A stretch of DNA of 64,000 bases from Candidatus Bathyarchaeota archaeon (GTDB lineage Archaea; Thermoproteota; Bathyarchaeia; Bathyarchaeales; Bathycorpusculaceae). The DNA is taken from positions 62,001 through 126,000 of the forward strand of contig JAOZHU010000035.1 in the NCBI GenBank assembly GCA_026014705.1. Reading direction: 5' to 3'. Below the pieces are notes generated by a model. That model was not told where the DNA came from, did not search any database, and saw nothing but the letters and a program-made list of their open reading frames with translations. The position numbers and the translations under genes are program-made. Positions 25,915-34,516 of this stretch are shown piece after piece; positions within the stretch are counted from its first letter, which is position 1; each line of letters starts with the position of its first letter.

Positions 25915-26370
25915 CTATGCGTTTGTTGCTTTGCTTATTTTTCTAATGTGCAGGAGTCCTTCTATAAGAAAGAACATCATGGCGCTTCCCGTTATGGCGA
26001 GACCAAGCAGAAAGAAGACTTTAAATTCGTACGTTTCGACAGCAAAATGCATCGCTAAAACCGCAATTTCAACGAAGAAAACTGCTAAGAAAATGTAAAA
26101 GTAAACCATTATGTTCGGCATAAGCCGCTTGCCAAGCCAGTGGTAGCCTTTAACTTTCGCCTTCTTCCGAAGAAAATATTCGCCATACTCATTTTTCGCC
26201 AATAATCCAGAGTCTTCCAGCTTCTGCAAATGCCTATACCCGACACTTGGACTGTTGAAGTGCATAGCGCGCATCACGTCCCGAGGACCAACTGGCTTGC
26301 CTTCTTTAGCCACATACCGGTAAACGCTGAGCGTAGTGCCTTCAAGCAAGCTGTCGCTAGGATTCGGCAA
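25915..26370 (-). CDS. Membrane-bound winged-helix regulator
   Basis: A 151-aa protein: winged-helix DNA-binding domain about 5-75 (VYRYVAKEGKPVGPRDVMRAM, SVGYRHLQKLEDSGLLAKNEYGEYFL), then two transmembrane helices about 83-103 and 116-140 and a basic C-terminus. The PSVGYRHLQKLEDSGL recognition region is typical of MarR/ArsR-like folds. It lies just upstream of operator C, so it may sense a membrane signal and control the three surface-protein genes. That link is inferred from position. TTG start at 26370. Confidence 0.8.
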   Translation of the reverse strand: MPNPSDSLLEGTTLSVYRYVAKEGKPVGPRDVMRAMHFNSPSVGYRHLQKLEDSGLLAKNEYGEYFLRKKAKVKGYHWLGKRLMPNIMVYFYIFLAVFFVEIAVLAMHFAVETYEFKVFFLLGLAITGSAMMFFLIEGLLHIRKISKATNA

Positions 26371-26757
26371 ACACTATTCGCCTCTGCAACAAAGGCTAAT
26401 TATGGCTCAGAAGATTTTTATCTTTCGATTGCATCGCAGCAGATTTCCAAGCAGTAGCGCCAAAGTACCTTTCCTGTGATGAAAAAACACAAACATACTT
26501 GCAGCCTATTAGAATCTTTATGCAGAAAATAGTGGGGGTCGCTCTTGCACAGCGCTTCCAACGCTATTTATAGTATTTAAAAGGGGGCTATAGACAAAAA
26601 ATAGCGCAACAGTTGCAGAAAGCTTAAAGAGCAAGATTCACGCTTCATAAGTCTAATAATAAAGTAACAGTAAACTAATCACGTGAACTGCGGAAAAACC
26701 CGCGTTTCATGCGGTTAAACTTAACTCGGAATTCACCTGCACAGGAGGTGTACGCTC
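26371..26757. other. 387-bp region upstream of dnaG
   Basis: It holds the recurrent TATA/G5 motif at 26574-26593, a small hairpin (GCGG / CCGC around 26691-26705), and the strong ribosome site AGGAGGTG at 26743-26750 that precedes dnaG. No gene or tRNA was recognised. Confidence 0.45.
26574..26593 (+). repeat. Recurrent TATA/G-run intergenic motif, copy 2
   Basis: TATTTAAAAGGGGGCTATAG. Matches copy 4 from AAAAGGGGG through CTATAG. About 165 bp upstream of dnaG on the plus strand, or 200 bp upstream of the regulator on the minus strand. Confidence 0.5.
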
Positions 26758-27888
26758 ACGGGAACATCCCAAGCATTTACCATAAAGTACGTTATACACG
26801 CTAGATTCGAAATAGAAGGCGTAGTGGAAAAACCAGACGTTATAGGCGCAGTTTTCGGACAAACAGAAGGACTATTCGGACCAGAACTTGACCTCAGAGA
26901 ACTCCAGAAAACAGGACGAATAGGCAGAATCGAAATCGAACTACGCTCAAAAAACGACCGCACAACAGGCACAATAACCATCCCAACTAGCCTAGACCGC
27001 GTTAGCACAGCGCTAATTGCCGCAAGCGTCGAAAGCATAAACCGTGTTGGACCATGCTCCGCAAAGGTAATCCTAGACAAAATAGAAGACATACGCGAAG
27101 CCAGACGCAAAGTAATAATCGACCGCGCCAAAGAAATCCTCCACAAATGGAACATCGAATCCATGCCCACCGTTGATGAAGTCTATAAAGAAATCAGCGA
27201 CACAATGAAAATCGGCAAAGTCGAAAAATACGGACCAGAAGAACTACCAGCAGGACCAACACTGGAAACCGCTAAAGAAGTAATCATCGTAGAAGGCAGA
27301 GCAGACATAATAAACCTAATGCGCTGCGGAATAACCAACGCCGTAGCACTGGAAGGCGCAAAAGTCCCAGAATCCATAAAGAAACTCACCAAAGAAAAAG
27401 AATGCACAGCACTTCTGGACGGAGACAGAGGTGGCGATTTAATCCTCAAAGAACTACTGCAAGTCACCAGCATACGCTACGTTGGACGCGCACCCAGAGG
27501 AAAAGAAATCGAAGAATGCAACTGCAAAGAAATCACCGAAGCCCTAGAAAACAAAGTCCCAGTCTCAGAACTCTTCAAACAGCCGAAAAAAGAACACGCA
27601 CCCAAACCAGAGCTGCCAGAAGCCATAAGTCAAACTGCAAAGGCACTGCAGGGCACACTTGAAGCAGTTCTCCTCAACGAAAAACTCGAACAAATCGAAC
27701 GGTTACCAGTAAGCAAACTCGCCGAAAAACTGCAACAAGTAACAGGAGTCGACACAGTAGTATTCGACGGCATAATAACCCAACGCATCGTCGACATCGC
27801 CGCGGAAAAAAACATAAAACGCATCGTTGCCTCAAGGCTGTCCGAAGCCGTAAAACCAGCGCTAAACGTAGACCTCATAACCTCTTAA
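26758..27888 (+). CDS. dnaG: Archaeal DnaG-type primase with apparent non-AUG start
   Basis: About 376 aa. Archaeal DnaG associates with the exosome and has RNA-priming activity. TOPRIM domain: IIVEGRADI with catalytic Glu near 177, and LLDGDRGGD near 218. The conserved N-terminus (TIKYVIHARFEIEGVVEKPDV, shared in style with Sulfolobus DnaG) lies upstream of the first canonical start, GTG 26824. In frame, ACG 26758 sits 7 nt after AGGAGGTG, a near-perfect Shine-Dalgarno. ATA 26782 is a second candidate. An assembly error cannot be excluded. Ends convergently with polB. Confidence 0.88.
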   Translation, partial: TGTSQAFTIKYVIHARFEIEGVVEKPDVIGAVFGQTEGLFGPELDLRELQKTGRIGRIEIELRSKNDRTTGTITIPTSLDRVSTALIAASVESINRVGPCSAKVILDKIEDIREARRKVIIDRAKEILHKWNIESMPTVDEVYKEISDTMKIGKVEKYGPEELPAGPTLETAKEVIIVEGRADIINLMRCGITNAVALEGAKVPESIKKLTKEKECTALLDGDRGGDLILKELLQVTSIRYVGRAPRGKEIEECNCKEITEALENKVPVSELFKQPKKEHAPKPELPEAISQTAKALQGTLEAVLLNEKLEQIERLPVSKLAEKLQQVTGVDTVVFDGIITQRIVDIAAEKNIKRIVASRLSEAVKPALNVDLITS

Positions 27889-27902
27889 AACATGGCAAAG
27901 CG

Positions 27903-30281
27903 TCAACTGCCAACAAAATCCATCAAACTCCCCTTTTCCTTTTTAGCAGTTTCAAGCAGTTGTTTCTCAGTCACCCCGAAAAACTCCAGCACCCGCACAG
28001 CAGCAGGAACAACCTGCCTAAGCACGTAGTAATCAACATCCACTTCAGAGTAAACAGCAAAAACATAAGGCTTAACCCGATCATATAAACGCCCTTCACC
28101 AGCCAAGACCACGTAGCCCACTTTATCGCCCACAGTCAACGCCCAACCCTTACGCGCCAACATTTTTGCTGCTTCAACATGTGCAGCATTGACTTTGTAC
28201 TCCTCAACAGGTTTAGTCAACGTCTTCCAAATAATCAAATCACGAAACGCCACCTTCCTTTGCCTAACCTCAGCGATTACAGAACGCACAAAATCAACTG
28301 CCTTTTCAACTGATTTCTCCTTCAAAATTATCTCCAAAACTCCTTCCTGCACCTTCTTTGCAACTTCCGCCCAGTCACCGCGGATAACTTCTAAACCGAC
28401 AATATCGAAGCTTCCATCAGGCAGCAACCCAGCATACCGCTTCTTAGCTTCCGTGAAGAAAACACGCGTATACACCTTGCCTCGCTCGATGTCCAAACCT
28501 AAAGCTTGCTCAATCCGCTTCTCCAATTCGCCCGTTTTCTCTTCATCGAAAGCAACAAACAAGCTGTCAGTGTCACCGTAAATCACTTTTAACCCTGTCT
28601 CCTCAGCAATCCGAACTGCAGCAAGAATCATGTATCTGCCCCATGCTGAAGCAGCCTCAGCAACTGGCTTACGATACCATCTTGCACCAACCCAGCCAGC
28701 ATAACCATAAGCAGCGTTAGTTATGACTTTTACCGCTTTTTGCCGCGCATCCAAAACCTGATAGGCAACACTGCTCGCGCTTAGAGCCCTCATTTTAACG
28801 CGAATTTCACCTCTCACACCAATCAAGTAAGATAAAACTTCCTTGTAAAAACCTGAAGGCTCTCTGCGAAATCGGTGTTTAACTTCAGGAGCCTCAAACA
28901 CTCCGCCAATTGGTGCAGGCTCGCTGGGTGCAACGTAGGTGTCTGGTGAAAGATTGTACGTTATCATGATGTTCGGGTACATGGACTTGAAATCCAACAC
29001 TGCGATGTTCTCGTGAAGCCCTGCTTGCGGCTTAAGCACGATGCCTCCAGCGTACGGCACATACGCTTGCTCAGCACGCTTGGGAACAAGTTCCCCTATT
29101 TTCTGCGCGTGCTTAATCAAGAACCATTCCACGCGGAAACCAACCGCAGCAGTCATAACGTGGTCTAAAGGCAGACTTATAAGACTTGAGAGTTGCATCG
29201 CGAAACCCAAGAGCACTGTTGCTGCGCCTTTGACTCTGCGCGAATTATCTAGTGAGAAATTCTTCAGCAGTTCGCGTTTCTGCGCGTCATCCCAGTAAGC
29301 TGCGAAATCCACGTCTTCAACTACTGCGTGCTGCGTAGTAGCCATTATGCCTAAATGCGCTGCTAAATTCTGCAGATTCTTGACTTTCACGTCGGGAAAT
29401 TCGTCAATAAAATCGGCAAGGTCCAAGTTGGCTATGCCTGTTAAAGACACATGCCCGTATACGCTGCTGTGCGGTTCAGTTCCTGCCCTGTCAACGCGCA
29501 GTTCCAAGCCGAGTTTGCGGCATCGTTCCTTTATGTAAAGCCAATCAAGCGTGTTTGCACCGTAGCTTACGATAATGTCGGGGTCAAATTTCTTAATGTA
29601 AGCCATAAATTCCTGCAGCAGTTTTGTGTCGTCTTTGTCCATAGTTGCAAGGAACTGTTTCTCTTCACCGCTGCTTGCTGCTGTGGAAATTACTATAACA
29701 GGGTTTCTGTCAGGTTTCGGTGACCCTTCACGGCTGTAGCCTATCATGGAAAAACTGAGGGTTCGCAGCGGCGGAACATCGGTTCGGTCCAGCAGTTTCG
29801 GGAAAGATGTTGCTGAATAGACTTTGTCTGCGCGAACGCCTATTGTGTTTGCTTTTTCTGTGGCTTCGATTTCGTGCCATCCGCATGGAGCCACATTGTT
29901 GCTGATTAGGTATTGCATTGATAGGCGAATGTCGTCTTCGAGGCATTCTTGAACTCCTTCGAGTGTTCGAAGCGTCTTTGCGAGTTTTGCGGTTGCATCT
30001 GGTTTTCTGCAATAAATCTTCACTGTTTGTACTGGTTTCCCGAAGAACCTGCGCGCTGCAATTTCCAGTTTCACTATTGAGGCGTTATGTGCTTTTTTGA
30101 TTTCTGCGGCGACTCTCAGCGGATCAAAGCCATCTTGAACTACAACGTGAAAGTAGGCGCAGAAATTTCCGTCAATAATGAGCACTCTTTCGCCGTTTTC
30201 AGTGATTCCCCAGAGCCATAACTCTGCCACGTCATTTGTTGTCTCTGTGTTGATGTCTAGTAGCCAAAACACAACTTTCAC
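27903..30281 (-). CDS. Family B DNA polymerase with degenerate exonuclease motifs
   Basis: About 792 aa. Polymerase motifs are intact: motif A DFKSMYPNIMI, motif B KVITNAAYGYAGW, motif C YGDTDSLFV, and a KKRY-type KxY. Exonuclease motifs are not: Exo I reads SFSMIGYS at 176-183, where DxE is expected; Exo II reads SYGANTLDW, where YNxxxFD is expected; Exo III reads FSLDN, where YxxxD is expected. So synthesis without proofreading is predicted. The open frame extends to 30344, but GTG 30281 (M-K-V-V-F-W-L-L-D-I) is the natural start. PolB2-like or lesion-bypass roles are possible. Confidence 0.92.
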   Translation of the reverse strand: MKVVFWLLDINTETTNDVAELWLWGITENGERVLIIDGNFCAYFHVVVQDGFDPLRVAAEIKKAHNASIVKLEIAARRFFGKPVQTVKIYCRKPDATAKLAKTLRTLEGVQECLEDDIRLSMQYLISNNVAPCGWHEIEATEKANTIGVRADKVYSATSFPKLLDRTDVPPLRTLSFSMIGYSREGSPKPDRNPVIVISTAASSGEEKQFLATMDKDDTKLLQEFMAYIKKFDPDIIVSYGANTLDWLYIKERCRKLGLELRVDRAGTEPHSSVYGHVSLTGIANLDLADFIDEFPDVKVKNLQNLAAHLGIMATTQHAVVEDVDFAAYWDDAQKRELLKNFSLDNSRRVKGAATVLLGFAMQLSSLISLPLDHVMTAAVGFRVEWFLIKHAQKIGELVPKRAEQAYVPYAGGIVLKPQAGLHENIAVLDFKSMYPNIMITYNLSPDTYVAPSEPAPIGGVFEAPEVKHRFRREPSGFYKEVLSYLIGVRGEIRVKMRALSASSVAYQVLDARQKAVKVITNAAYGYAGWVGARWYRKPVAEAASAWGRYMILAAVRIAEETGLKVIYGDTDSLFVAFDEEKTGELEKRIEQALGLDIERGKVYTRVFFTEAKKRYAGLLPDGSFDIVGLEVIRGDWAEVAKKVQEGVLEIILKEKSVEKAVDFVRSVIAEVRQRKVAFRDLIIWKTLTKPVEEYKVNAAHVEAAKMLARKGWALTVGDKVGYVVLAGEGRLYDRVKPYVFAVYSEVDVDYYVLRQVVPAAVRVLEFFGVTEKQLLETAKKEKGSLMDFVGS

Positions 30282-30362
30282 AAGACATCGCCTATAACAA
30301 AGTAAGTCAGGAAGTTGCTTTAAACTTTTTAATTCGCCGAGCAAAAAATTGCTTCTTTGCGT

Positions 30363-30833
30363 CTACTTTTGCGAGCTTTTGGAGACTTCGCTTCCGCGCA
30401 CTGACAAGTCGAAACCAAAATCTGAAATTCCATTCGTGTTTGCAGCGACAGTAAGTGTCACAACAGCAACCGTTGATTCGCCTTGGTTAAGAAGTTGTCC
30501 TTCTCTGTTCCAAGATAGGCTTATGATGCTGGCTGCTTTTTGCGTGTTCCAATTATCCGTTGCCAAACTCAGTTTCAAAGCCGTTTTTCCCTCATTCCGC
30601 ACGAATATTGTTATACTGCTTGACGAGCCAGCTTCAATTTTGCCCCACTGCACATTTGTCACGGCGTTTCTGCAGTTTTGATCCCAATACAAACCAATGC
30701 TTGCTTGCTGTGTGGTTTGACTGCTTGAGTTTTTGTTCGGTAAGGCAATCGCGGTAATCATTAGGGTTGACGCCAAAACTATGGTTGTCAAGGCTGCTAA
30801 CGCGACACATTTGTTAGCAATTATTTTTGCCAA
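30363..30833 (-). CDS. Small secreted beta-sandwich protein
   Basis: A 156-aa protein with an N-terminal signal/anchor (about 9-31, VALAALTTIVLASTLMITAIAL). A Gln/Ser linker follows, then one beta-sandwich domain (VQWGKIEAGSSSSITIFVRNEG, LLNQGESTVAVVTLTVAANT) ending in a basic tail. It resembles DUF-type Ig-like domains in archaeal surface proteins. No enzyme motif. Function is unknown, acting outside the cell. Confidence 0.7.
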   Translation of the reverse strand: MAKIIANKCVALAALTTIVLASTLMITAIALPNKNSSSQTTQQASIGLYWDQNCRNAVTNVQWGKIEAGSSSSITIFVRNEGKTALKLSLATDNWNTQKAASIISLSWNREGQLLNQGESTVAVVTLTVAANTNGISDFGFDLSVRGSEVSKSSQK

Positions 30834-30937
30834 GTTGGTTCGCCTTACAAGACCTTGAATCTGAAGTATTAATAAATATTACTGATTCATGTTACAACAC
30901 AAATACACGTCAACCTTGCGAGCCGTTCAGCGTTGAA

Positions 30938-30962
30938 AGAGCAAACAACAGCGTTGTGCTCT
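30938..30962. other. Hairpin AGAGCA/TGCTCT
   Basis: AGAGCA, two unpaired A, CAAC, AGC loop, GTTG, TGCTCT form a 10-bp stem with a 2-nt bulge. It lies in the 249-bp intergenic region next to motif copy 3. It could be a 5' leader structure for the small secreted protein or a terminator. No T-tract follows. Confidence 0.35.
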
Positions 30963-30969
30963 CGTGTGT

Positions 30970-30990
30970 CTATATCCCCCTTATTTATAG
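30970..30990 (-). repeat. Recurrent TATA/G-run intergenic motif, copy 3
   Basis: Minus strand reads CTATAAATAAGGGGGATATAG. It points toward the small secreted protein gene 140 bp away. Core AAGGGGG plus TATAG is shared with the other copies. Confidence 0.5.
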
Positions 30991-31082
30991 TATCTGCATT
31001 TAAGCGCCCTTAGCTGCACAGCAGGTATAGGCAGCGGCTTTGCGAGTTGCCCCGAATCGCTACGCGCAACAAAATCACTGGT

Positions 31083-32069
31083 CTATAATGGCGGTTTAGC
31101 GGTGCATTTAGCGTTTAAGCCGTTGTGCATCCATTTTCTGAAATCGTCTGAGGGAGGATTGCGCCTGTACAGTTGTTGCCTGTTTGCTTCCAGAAGGGCG
31201 TTTTCTCGACCTGCAAATTCAGCCGCTGTCATTACTGAGTGCCCAATTTTTTGCGCAGCAGCGTAGATTTGTTTTGTTTTATCGCGCCATTCAGAGTCTC
31301 TTAACGTGTGATGTTCTAAAATGGTCAAAGGTACCGTTTCAGCTACAGCGGCAAGATTTGTCAAACCAGTTTGCAATTGTGCTTCGTCGACTTTGAAGCT
31401 GCTGAGGTATAAAGGCGGTCCACCTATCATGATTGCTTGCGGTTTTGCTGTTTTAACCAGTTCTAATGTGCGTGTGGACATTGGACCTTGAACGTCTGGC
31501 GCAAACATGAACCGTTCTCCTTCGCACTCTATTAGCGTCATTATTGTCCAGCCAAGCATGGAGTTTTCGGGTCCATGGAAAACCGGCTCTGAAAAACTCA
31601 AAAGCGTTTCTTTCCCGAACTTGAAAGCTTTGCCGTCTGCGGCTTCCAGTTTTTTTGCGTTTTTTCCGCCTGTTTTCTGGAAAAGCCATGCGCGTTGTCT
31701 TTGGCTGGTGTTGATTTTCTCCTTCGGATTTTTCATCAACACGGTTTTTTCTCGGTAAATTTGCCGTGCGGTTTCGTTAGCCTCTGTCCAGTTAACTATC
31801 CAGTCCTCGTACGACGGTGTGTGGTGGTCAAAGTGATAGTGACTTATCGTGACCACTTCAGCTTTTTCAGCTGCTGCCGCAATAGTCTCCCTAAGAGCAG
31901 CTATTGTTTTATATTCAATTGGGTGAGGCGGCAAACCGAAGCGGTTCGGGCACAAAGAAACCCCCGCATCCAACAACACTCTCACGTCTGGCGTCTCTAC
32001 CAGAGTGCACATTGACCTGACGCCGAAGCTTTCCGCAGCCAACGGCGTCAACTTAATTTTATGTAACAT
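31083..32069 (-). CDS. UPF0282-family MBL-fold protein
   Basis: A 328-aa protein of the archaeal UPF0282 (COG2248) group. Metal motif SHYHFDHHTPS near residue 97, with further ligands in EPVFHGPENS and FAPDVQGP, and a TILEHHTLRDSEW segment. All expected ligands are present. The family's substrate is unknown. ATG at 32069 overlaps the end of the MFS reading frame, suggesting co-transcription. Confidence 0.88.
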   Translation of the reverse strand: MLHKIKLTPLAAESFGVRSMCTLVETPDVRVLLDAGVSLCPNRFGLPPHPIEYKTIAALRETIAAAAEKAEVVTISHYHFDHHTPSYEDWIVNWTEANETARQIYREKTVLMKNPKEKINTSQRQRAWLFQKTGGKNAKKLEAADGKAFKFGKETLLSFSEPVFHGPENSMLGWTIMTLIECEGERFMFAPDVQGPMSTRTLELVKTAKPQAIMIGGPPLYLSSFKVDEAQLQTGLTNLAAVAETVPLTILEHHTLRDSEWRDKTKQIYAAAQKIGHSVMTAAEFAGRENALLEANRQQLYRRNPPSDDFRKWMHNGLNAKCTAKPPL

Positions 32070-33345
32070 TTGCCTTATACTTCCGTCCTGTTTCAGGCAG
32101 CATCAACCCCAGCGCAAACATGCCTTCGCCGACGATGGCTAAAACAATCATGGGCAGTAAAAATGTTCCGCTGATGTCGCGAAGCTGACCCACCAGAGTC
32201 GGCAGCAGAAAGGAACCTGCGTTTCCAATTGAAGCCACTATGCCCAGTGCACTTGACAGGAAAGGCGACAGACGAGGCATTTCCACGGGAACAGTTAGAA
32301 CCAGCGTTAAAACGCCCACCGTGCATAGACCCATGAGAAAAACCGGAACATAGGCAATTGCGTCAGAAATAGAACCTGAAAGGTACAGAACTGGGCCGCT
32401 GACAAAGCCCATTAGCAGTATGAATGGTTTTCGCAAACCCAGCTTGTCTGAGAAAGCCCCGATTGTGACCACTGAAAACAAGAATCCGGTAGGCAACATT
32501 GCTGCTACGGCTGAGGCTAAGTACGTGCTTAAACCCTGCACCTGCAGCATGTTAGGAAGCCACACGAGCATGGTGTCATAGCAGCCTCCTGCGCAGAAGT
32601 ATAAACCTGTTAAAAGCCACACTTCTTTCATCCGCAGCAGCTTCGCAAAATCATGTCGCAAACTAGGCAGGTTGGACGGGGGCAGCTTTGCAGTTGTCGG
32701 TTCTTCGCGTGCGAATTTCCACCATAGGAAAATCAGGAGCAACGCCCAAGCGCCGTAAACTTGAAAGACCTGCCGCCAGCTGTTGCCTGCTTCAACGAGA
32801 TAGGGCGTGGCGATTACGGCTATAATGTCGCCTGTTGGGAAGCCAGCGAGACATATAACCGTCGCTAACCCAACTTTTTCTTTGCTAAACCAGTTGGAAA
32901 CCAGCTTTGGGATGGCTGGAATAATGCCTGACAACGCTACGCCGAGGAGGAATTAAGCCGTTAAAAGCGTGACGTAGTCCACGGCGAACCCGCGTAGCAA
33001 GCCGAATATGCCTAAAAGCGTCAGTGCGAGGCTCATTGTTGTTTTCAAGCCTTTTCTGCCAAATAGGATACCCCATGGGATGCGGAACAGCATGAGCGTC
33101 AACATGGATACGGAAAAGAGAAAGCCTGCCTCAGCGTCGGTTAAGGCTAACTCTTCAGCGATGCCTCGGAGCAGCGGCGAATACGAAAACAAGAGCAAAT
33201 GCATGTTTAAGGTTGCCAGGAAACCCAGAGTCAACATGACGCCTTGGTTGCGAGTTACATTGAAAATTGGCACTTGTTCACGCTCTGCAAAGCGTGTTGT
33301 TGTCTTTTCTTCTAAAGACTTGTGCCTCTTCGGCAGATGCAGCAA
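32059..33345 (-). pseudogene. MFS transporter interrupted by an in-frame TAA
   Basis: A 12-helix major facilitator protein of about 428 codons in one frame, with one stop. The first part (33345-32953) ends YVTLLTA then TAA at 32953-32955, and the same frame resumes FLLGVALSGIIPAIPKL to 32059. The MFS loop signature is visible (GRKGLK, SDKLGLRKP). A single C-to-T change from CAA/CGA would give TAA. This is a recent inactivation, a sequencing error, or readthrough. Substrate is unknown; resembles NarK/sugar-phosphate-type MFS. TTG start at 33345. Confidence 0.8.
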
Positions 33346-33505
33346 TTGGAATTTGTATTTCGCAGAGCCTTTATCCTGCCTTTCCTTTCTGATGGTGATT
33401 CGAATGTACTGCGGAGAACAACGTTGAGCATCACCTTTATTTTCTAATTCCCCCTACCTCTTGTAACGGCTTTGCAATCAAATCAGCAGGGGAGCGGATG
33501 AAAAA

Positions 33506-34468
33506 TTGAAAACTGTTGGAGTATTAACAACGGGCGGTGATGCGCCAGGCATGAATGCGACTATACGGGCTGTAACGCGAATTGCGCATTCAAGGAACCT
33601 GCAAGTCCTCGGTTTCGAAAGAGGTTGGGAGGGACTGCTAACCAACACGTTTAGGCAGTTGACTCCTCGTTCTGTAGGCGGCATAGTGCAGTTAGGCGGC
33701 ACGATGCTGCACACTTCGCGATGTCCCGAGTTCAAAACAGAGGAAGGGCTTGAAAAAGCTGCGGAAACTTTGGCTCTGCATAAGGTGGATGGTTTAGTAG
33801 TAATAGGCGGTAACGGCTCTTTCAAAGGTGCTTCAGAACTGAGCAAGAGAACTAGCGCTTTAATTGTTGGGATTCCCGCTACTATTGACAATGATGTTTT
33901 TGGAAGTGATGAGACAGTAGGTTTTGATACGGCGATAAACACGGCGGTAACGGCAATTGACAAAATCCGCGACACTGCTATTTCGCATGAGCGCATCTTC
34001 ATAGTTGAAGTTATGGGTAGAGAAAGAGGTTTCTTAGCGGTAAACGTGGGCATCAGCGTTGGCGCTGAAATAATTCTGATTCCCGAACAGGAATGCAAAT
34101 TGGAGACGATTCTTGAAGTGATACGGGAGAATACGCGTAAGGGAAAGAAAGCAGGGATAATCGTAGCCGCTGAAGGCGTCGGAAACACCGGCACAATAGC
34201 TAAAGAAATCGAAAAACACACCAGTGCCGAAGTCAGATTATCAATTTTAGGTTATGCGCAGCGAGGTGGAAGCCCCACGGCGAGAAGCCGACTATTAGCA
34301 GGTTTGTTCGCTGAAAAGGCAGTTGATGTGCTCTGCGGGGAAGAAGGCAACTGCGTGGTTGGCTTGCAAGGCGGCAGGGTCACAGGTACGAACCTCAAGA
34401 AATCATCTGAAACGCAGAAACCGCTCGACTTGAGCCTGATGAAACTGGCGGAGATGCTGGCAACATAA
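33506..34468 (+). CDS. pfkA: 6-phosphofructokinase (PfkA family)
   Basis: A 320-aa glycolytic enzyme: fructose-6-phosphate to fructose-1,6-bisphosphate. N-terminal VGVLTTGGDAPGMNA, catalytic TIDNDV (Asp127 equivalent), VEVMGRERG (substrate binding), GYAQRGGSP. The nucleotide motif reads GGNGSF instead of the E. coli GGDGSY, so the Mg-proximal Asp103 is Asn. ATP use is likely but PPi cannot be excluded. Most archaea use ADP-dependent PFK, so this bacterial-type enzyme is notable. TTG 33506 follows CAGGGGAGCGG. Confidence 0.9.
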   Translation: MKTVGVLTTGGDAPGMNATIRAVTRIAHSRNLQVLGFERGWEGLLTNTFRQLTPRSVGGIVQLGGTMLHTSRCPEFKTEEGLEKAAETLALHKVDGLVVIGGNGSFKGASELSKRTSALIVGIPATIDNDVFGSDETVGFDTAINTAVTAIDKIRDTAISHERIFIVEVMGRERGFLAVNVGISVGAEIILIPEQECKLETILEVIRENTRKGKKAGIIVAAEGVGNTGTIAKEIEKHTSAEVRLSILGYAQRGGSPTARSRLLAGLFAEKAVDVLCGEEGNCVVGLQGGRVTGTNLKKSSETQKPLDLSLMKLAEMLAT

Positions 34469-34516
34469 CCGAGCAATCTGGCTACTTTTGGCGTCCAATG
34501 GTGCATTGCAGCGCAA

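Noticed and set aside
32953..32955. Stop codon in the MFS gene as pyrrolysine or selenocysteine site
   Set aside because: The codon is TAA, whereas pyrrolysine uses TAG and selenocysteine TGA.
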